A DNA stretch of 64,000 nt from the NCBI RefSeq assembly GCF_963678545.1, contig NZ_OY782870.1, forward strand, positions 2,852,001 to 2,916,000, in the 5' to 3' direction. The notes beneath the pieces are model-generated. The model did no database searches. It was not told where the DNA came from and saw nothing but the letters and a program-made list of their open reading frames with translations. The first letter of the stretch is position 1. The number at the start of each line of letters is the position of its first letter. Below, in pieces: positions 62,979-64,000 of the stretch. The position numbers were made by a program, and so were the translations under genes. The DNA is from an uncultured Methanomethylovorans sp. Its GTDB lineage: Archaea > Halobacteriota > Methanosarcinia > Methanosarcinales > Methanosarcinaceae.

Positions 62979-63926
62979 TCACTGATTTGTTGTATCCTTC
63001 ATCCATTGTCTGAATACTTCGATCCCTTCTTTAAGAGATGTCTTTGGCTCCCATCCCAGCACTCTTTTGGCTTTAGAATAATCACACACCAGCTTTGGGA
63101 TCTCGCTCTGGGGATGAATATGTTTAACATGTTTTATCCGGCCAGCATCCTTACACACAAGTGCAGCAAGGTCGTTTATTGTGATATCCTCACCAAGACC
63201 CGCGTTTAAAATATTCCCATTACCTGCATCCGAATATGCAGCCTGCACCACAAACTCTGCACAGTCTTCTACATACATCAGATCCCTTGTTTGTGTTCCA
63301 TTCCCATAGATGTTTAGCACATCCCCATTTAGATCCTTCTGTATGAATATGGAAACAACGCCCCCTTCTCCAGTTGATTTCTGGTAAGGTCCATAAGTAT
63401 TGAAAGGACGCACTATAACAGTAGGCAAGCCGTATGCATAGTAATATGATTGTACCATATTCTCTCCTGCTAACTTAGCACCAGCATATGGAGATGCAGC
63501 TTTCGTGGGATGAAGCTCTGATATAGCACTGCCCACAGATGCAGTATCATAGACCATGCAAGTGCTCATGAAAACAAATTTGGTGTTGGTTTTCTTTGCT
63601 TCCTCAAGAACATTGAATGTACCTACTACATCATTCTCAAAAGTCTTCCTGGGATAATCTATGCTGTCCTGTACAATGATGCTGGCTGCCAGATGAATAC
63701 AGATATCAAAATTATTACTAAATAGTTTAGACAATAATGCTGTATCCTTTATGTCGCCAATTGTCACATTGAGATTTGGATTAGCCCTTAAATCATCAAG
63801 ATTTTCAAGGTGGCCATTTGACATGTCGTCCAAAACCCATACGCGATTATCATCCTCAAGCAAGCGTTTGACAACCCATCTTCCTATAAAACCAGAGCCA
63901 CCTGTTACCAATATGTTCATTTGCAT
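62979..63926 (-). CDS. NAD-dependent sugar epimerase/dehydratase (GalE/LegB-like)
   Basis: A 315-residue extended SDR. It has NILVTGGSGFIGRWVVKRL, VWVLDDMSNGHLENLDDLR, IHLAASIIVQDSIDYPRKTFEND (split), FMSTCMVYDTAS, SPYAGAKLAGENMVQSYYY (YxxxK) and VIVRPFNTYGPYQKSTGEGG. This is close to UDP-glucose 4-epimerase and to LegB-type 4,6-dehydratases; a dehydratase would be the natural first step for the NeuB pathway. It is first in the visible part of the long minus-strand unit, 97 bp upstream of the RmlD-like gene. Confidence 0.85.
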   Translation of the reverse strand: MQMNILVTGGSGFIGRWVVKRLLEDDNRVWVLDDMSNGHLENLDDLRANPNLNVTIGDIKDTALLSKLFSNNFDICIHLAASIIVQDSIDYPRKTFENDVVGTFNVLEEAKKTNTKFVFMSTCMVYDTASVGSAISELHPTKAASPYAGAKLAGENMVQSYYYAYGLPTVIVRPFNTYGPYQKSTGEGGVVSIFIQKDLNGDVLNIYGNGTQTRDLMYVEDCAEFVVQAAYSDAGNGNILNAGLGEDITINDLAALVCKDAGRIKHVKHIHPQSEIPKLVCDYSKAKRVLGWEPKTSLKEGIEVFRQWMKDTTNQ

Positions 63927-64000
63927 ACTCCGATAAGAGTTACATTATCCTATTTATTTTATAATTAAATTATTTCATCCTTTTTAAGGATTGCTCTGAC

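Noticed and set aside
1-64000. CRISPR array or defence system
   Set aside because: No regularly spaced direct repeats, cas genes, restriction-modification or toxin-antitoxin pair was recognised on either strand.

Overview
The window comes from a methanogenic archaeon, most likely a member of the Methanosarcinaceae (Methanolobus / Methanomethylovorans / Methanococcoides type; the genus cannot be fixed from sequence alone). The pointers are an archaeal proteasome-activating nucleotidase, archaeal-type ThrS and ThiI, an archaeal type IV pilin, an ArlD/E-domain protein, a TIGR00304 pair, a DUF5371-like gene next to the pilin, a Co/Ni ECF transporter, TATA-box promoters and A+T-rich DNA. Bacterial-looking genes such as uvrB, a class I photolyase and an AroK-type kinase are mixed in, as is usual for this family.

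Layout. 0-10 kb: a MarR-MATE pair (the MATE gene seems to have an internal deletion), a lipoprotein, photolyase, tRNA-Gly, uvrB, one insertion sequence, two small membrane proteins and a Q/P/S-rich winged-helix protein. 10-20 kb: PAN, tRNA-Glu, a KaiC-like protein with a damaged P-loop, an MsrA-like protein without its catalytic cysteine, a stand-alone ABC ATPase, a cobalt/nickel ECF transporter split into two convergent transcription units (cbiOQ > < cbiNM), then an AroK-like kinase, UPF0210 and UPF0237 (ACT). 20-28 kb: cell-surface region with a pilin, tandemly duplicated membrane proteins that share a conserved 5' leader, TM2 and DUF2085 proteins, a 920-residue ArlCDE-like protein, and two intergenic stretches that look like small-RNA genes. 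28-36.6 kb: thrS-acyP-thiI, an AI-2E-type permease, a PAPS-reductase-like/ferredoxin fusion and an NfnAB-like oxidoreductase.

36.8-64 kb is one large surface-glycan region. A plus-strand part (Dol-P-mannose-type glycosyltransferase, UPF0104 membrane protein, manC, galU) supplies lipid-linked and nucleotide sugars. A minus-strand series carries (a) a dehydrogenase/aminotransferase/acetyltransferase trio of the Wlb/Wbp type, (b) a CDP-glucose-derived deoxysugar cassette (rfbF, rfbG, cupin epimerase, reductase), (c) glycosyltransferases, a methyltransferase and a flippase, and (d) a cassette resembling the Bacillus spsB-C-D-E-F genes (NeuB-type synthase, SpsF cytidylyltransferase, aminotransferase, GNAT, aldo/keto reductase, RmlD-like and epimerase genes), which suggests a nonulosonic-acid-like sugar. 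The close overlaps suggest a few long polycistrons. Together these genes probably build the glycan of the S-layer or an exopolysaccharide.

The least explained signals are: the two candidate small RNAs (27.35-27.45 kb and 21.75-21.86 kb), the manC reading frame that has no canonical start codon, matching inverted repeats at both halves of the split metal transporter, the conserved leader of the tandem membrane-protein genes, and the degenerate enzymes (MsrA-like, KaiC-like, MATE). No CRISPR array or defence island is visible.
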